6,514 bases of DNA from Robiginitomaculum sp. (GTDB taxonomy: Bacteria > Pseudomonadota > Alphaproteobacteria > Caulobacterales > Maricaulaceae), in the NCBI GenBank assembly GCA_021647805.1, contig JAKITZ010000141.1, positions 1 through 6,514 of the forward strand. Direction: 5' to 3'. The position numbers and the translations under genes are program-made. Below the pieces are notes generated by a model. The model was not told the DNA's origin. It did no database searches and saw nothing but the letters and a program-made list of their open reading frames with translations. Below, piece after piece: positions 5,456 to 6,514 of this stretch (position 1 is its first letter; each line of letters opens with the position of its first letter).

Positions 5456-5917
5456 ATGAAACTAAGTGCAAAAGGTAGATATGCCGTTATTGCTCTGGCT
5501 GATTTGGCTTCGATGAAAACCGACAAGCCGATCACCTTGGCAGAAATCGCTGATAGGCAGGACATTTCCTTGTCCTATCTTGAACAATTGTTTTCCAAGA
5601 TGCGTCGTAACGGAGTGGTGCATGGTATTCGCGGACCCGGTGGTGGTTATTCTTTGGTGCGTAGTGCTGATCAAACTTCGATTGCCGATATTGTTTTGGC
5701 TGTTGATGAGAATATTAAAGCCACCGCATGTCGCCCCGATACCGGTCTTGATTGCAAGGGGCAGACCGGCAAATGTTTGGCGCATGATCTGTGGAGTGAG
5801 TTGGGGCAGCATATATATTTGTTCCTAAATTCTATAACCCTTGCTGATGTGCTGGAGCGGCGGGTTATTGGTACCGCAGGTGGTGCTAGGTTTTACGATA
5901 TGCTTGGGTCAAAATAA
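5456..5917 (+). CDS. iscR: Rrf2-family iron-sulfur regulator, IscR-like
   Basis: This 153-residue transcription factor has an N-terminal winged helix-turn-helix: MKLSAKGRYAVIALADLA, then ITLAEIADRQDISLSYLEQLFSKMRRNGVV and the wing GIRGPGGGYSL (about residues 57-67). A C-terminal cluster segment has Cys92, Cys100, Cys107 and His110, the three-Cys-plus-His pattern used by IscR to hold a [2Fe-2S] cluster. The spacing (7 and 6 residues between cysteines) is slightly wider than in E. coli IscR (5 and 5). ATG 5456 is chosen because it gives the canonical Rrf2 N-terminus. An in-frame GTG at 5444 would add four residues, but AGGGAA directly abuts it, while that purine run sits 12 bases from the ATG. 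Two IscR-like boxes lie upstream, and the stop overlaps the desulfurase start by one base (TAATG). IscR is favoured over other Rrf2 members such as RirA by the cluster segment and gene neighbour, not proven. Confidence 0.9.
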   Translation: MKLSAKGRYAVIALADLASMKTDKPITLAEIADRQDISLSYLEQLFSKMRRNGVVHGIRGPGGGYSLVRSADQTSIADIVLAVDENIKATACRPDTGLDCKGQTGKCLAHDLWSELGQHIYLFLNSITLADVLERRVIGTAGGARFYDMLGSK

Positions 5918-6514
5918 TGAGCATTTATCTAGATTATAATGCCATGGCTGCTTTGCGAAAATCAGCATTAGAGGCAATGGTTGCTGCCTATGAAAGGGCG
6001 GGAAACCCCTCTTCTGTTCACGGGTTTGGTCGCAGCGCAAAGCAGGTTTTAGAGCAATCAAGGCAACAAATTGCCAAAGCAATTAAATGTAGTCCGGATG
6101 ATTTGGTGTTTACCAGTGGCGGAACCGAAAGCAATAATTTGGCAATGAGAAATGCTGTTGATGTTTTAGGGGTGAAATCGTTATTGATCTCTCCTTGTGA
6201 ACACCCCAGCAATTTAACAGCTGCCGAGCAAAGCGGCGCAAGTATCACATACTTACCAATTCTTGCTGATGGTTTGATAGATATTGCTGCTTTTGAGCAA
6301 ATTGTATTACAGCAAAAAACACCGTTCATGGCGGTGGTTATGCTGGCAAATAATGAAACCGGAGTAATTCAGCCGTTACAGAGAATATCTGAAATTGTAC
6401 GCAAAGCTGATGGTTTTTTGCATGTTGATGCGGCGCAAGCATTTGGGAAAATTCCGGTAAACTTTGGCCAAACCGGTGCTGACACTATGACCGTGGCCGC
6501 TCATAAACTTGGTG
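5917..6514 (+). CDS. Cysteine desulfurase (NifS/IscS type), C-terminus cut by the window edge
   Basis: The 199 residues present form the N-terminal part of a class V aminotransferase-fold, PLP-dependent cysteine desulfurase, which takes sulfur from cysteine for iron-sulfur cluster assembly. Recognisable segments are YLDYNA (4-9), NPSSVHGFGR (30-39), the PLP-phosphate segment FTSGGTESNNLA (65-76), CEHPSN (94-99, with the PLP-stacking His), NNETGVIQP (145-153), HVDAAQAFGK (169-178) and the PLP-lysine motif AAHKLGG, with Lys197 close to the edge. The cysteine-bearing loop that forms the persulfide is outside the window. The ATG overlaps the iscR stop as TAATG, so translational coupling within one operon is likely. 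An oddity is DYNAMAAL where the family usually reads DYNATxPL. Whether it is IscS-like, or a NifS-like enzyme preceding suf genes, depends on sequence beyond the window. Confidence 0.93.
   Translation, partial: MSIYLDYNAMAALRKSALEAMVAAYERAGNPSSVHGFGRSAKQVLEQSRQQIAKAIKCSPDDLVFTSGGTESNNLAMRNAVDVLGVKSLLISPCEHPSNLTAAEQSGASITYLPILADGLIDIAAFEQIVLQQKTPFMAVVMLANNETGVIQPLQRISEIVRKADGFLHVDAAQAFGKIPVNFGQTGADTMTVAAHKLG

Noticed and set aside
5462..5812. 116-codon minus-strand frame opposite iscR
   Set aside because: It is a shadow of the iscR gene, whose protein motifs are unambiguous.

Overview
The window looks like a chromosomal segment from a moderately AT-leaning alphaproteobacterium, possibly of the Hyphomicrobiales. 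Two observations support this: the gene neighbourhood (tyrS, anmK, alpha/beta hydrolase, Rrf2/IscR regulator, NifS/IscS-type cysteine desulfurase), and two copies of a short intergenic motif that resembles one recalled from rhizobial genomes. The taxonomic placement is inference. Most of the window is housekeeping DNA, with a short repeat-bearing accessory stretch at about 750-1980.

Layout. Positions 1-745 (minus strand) carry most of a DUF481 outer-membrane beta-barrel gene that runs off the left edge. Its ribosome-binding region is a hexanucleotide microsatellite. Positions 1082-1429 (plus) encode a small Sel1-repeat protein; just upstream is what looks like the out-of-frame remnant of its signal peptide. 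Positions 1430-1984 have no convincing gene. They hold a palindromic REP-like element, a cluster of small direct and inverted repeats, a weak terminator-like hairpin and one copy of the interspersed motif. Next comes tyrS (minus, 1985-3250), divergent from anmK (plus, 3428-4552). The space between them contains a good tyrS promoter, a perfect 13-bp inverted repeat across its -10 box, and a second, hairpin-forming copy of the motif. anmK runs tail-to-tail, overlapping by 23 bases, into an alpha/beta hydrolase gene (minus, 4530-5225). That hydrolase is divergent from an IscR-like regulator (plus, 5456-5917), whose stop codon overlaps the start of a cysteine desulfurase gene running off the right edge.

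How the genes fit together. The right end is the start of an iron-sulfur cluster assembly locus. The regulator keeps three cysteines and a histidine in the IscR cluster-binding arrangement. The hydrolase-iscR intergenic region holds two sequences that closely match the E. coli IscR type 1 operator consensus. The simplest reading is that an iron-sulfur form of the regulator controls its own operon and possibly the divergent hydrolase. tyrS serves translation and anmK recycles cell-wall anhydro-MurNAc. I found no CRISPR array, transposase, tRNA, rRNA or recognisable defence system. The most interesting signals are regulatory: the paired IscR-like boxes, the tyrS operator-like repeat, and the microsatellite at the DUF481 translation start.
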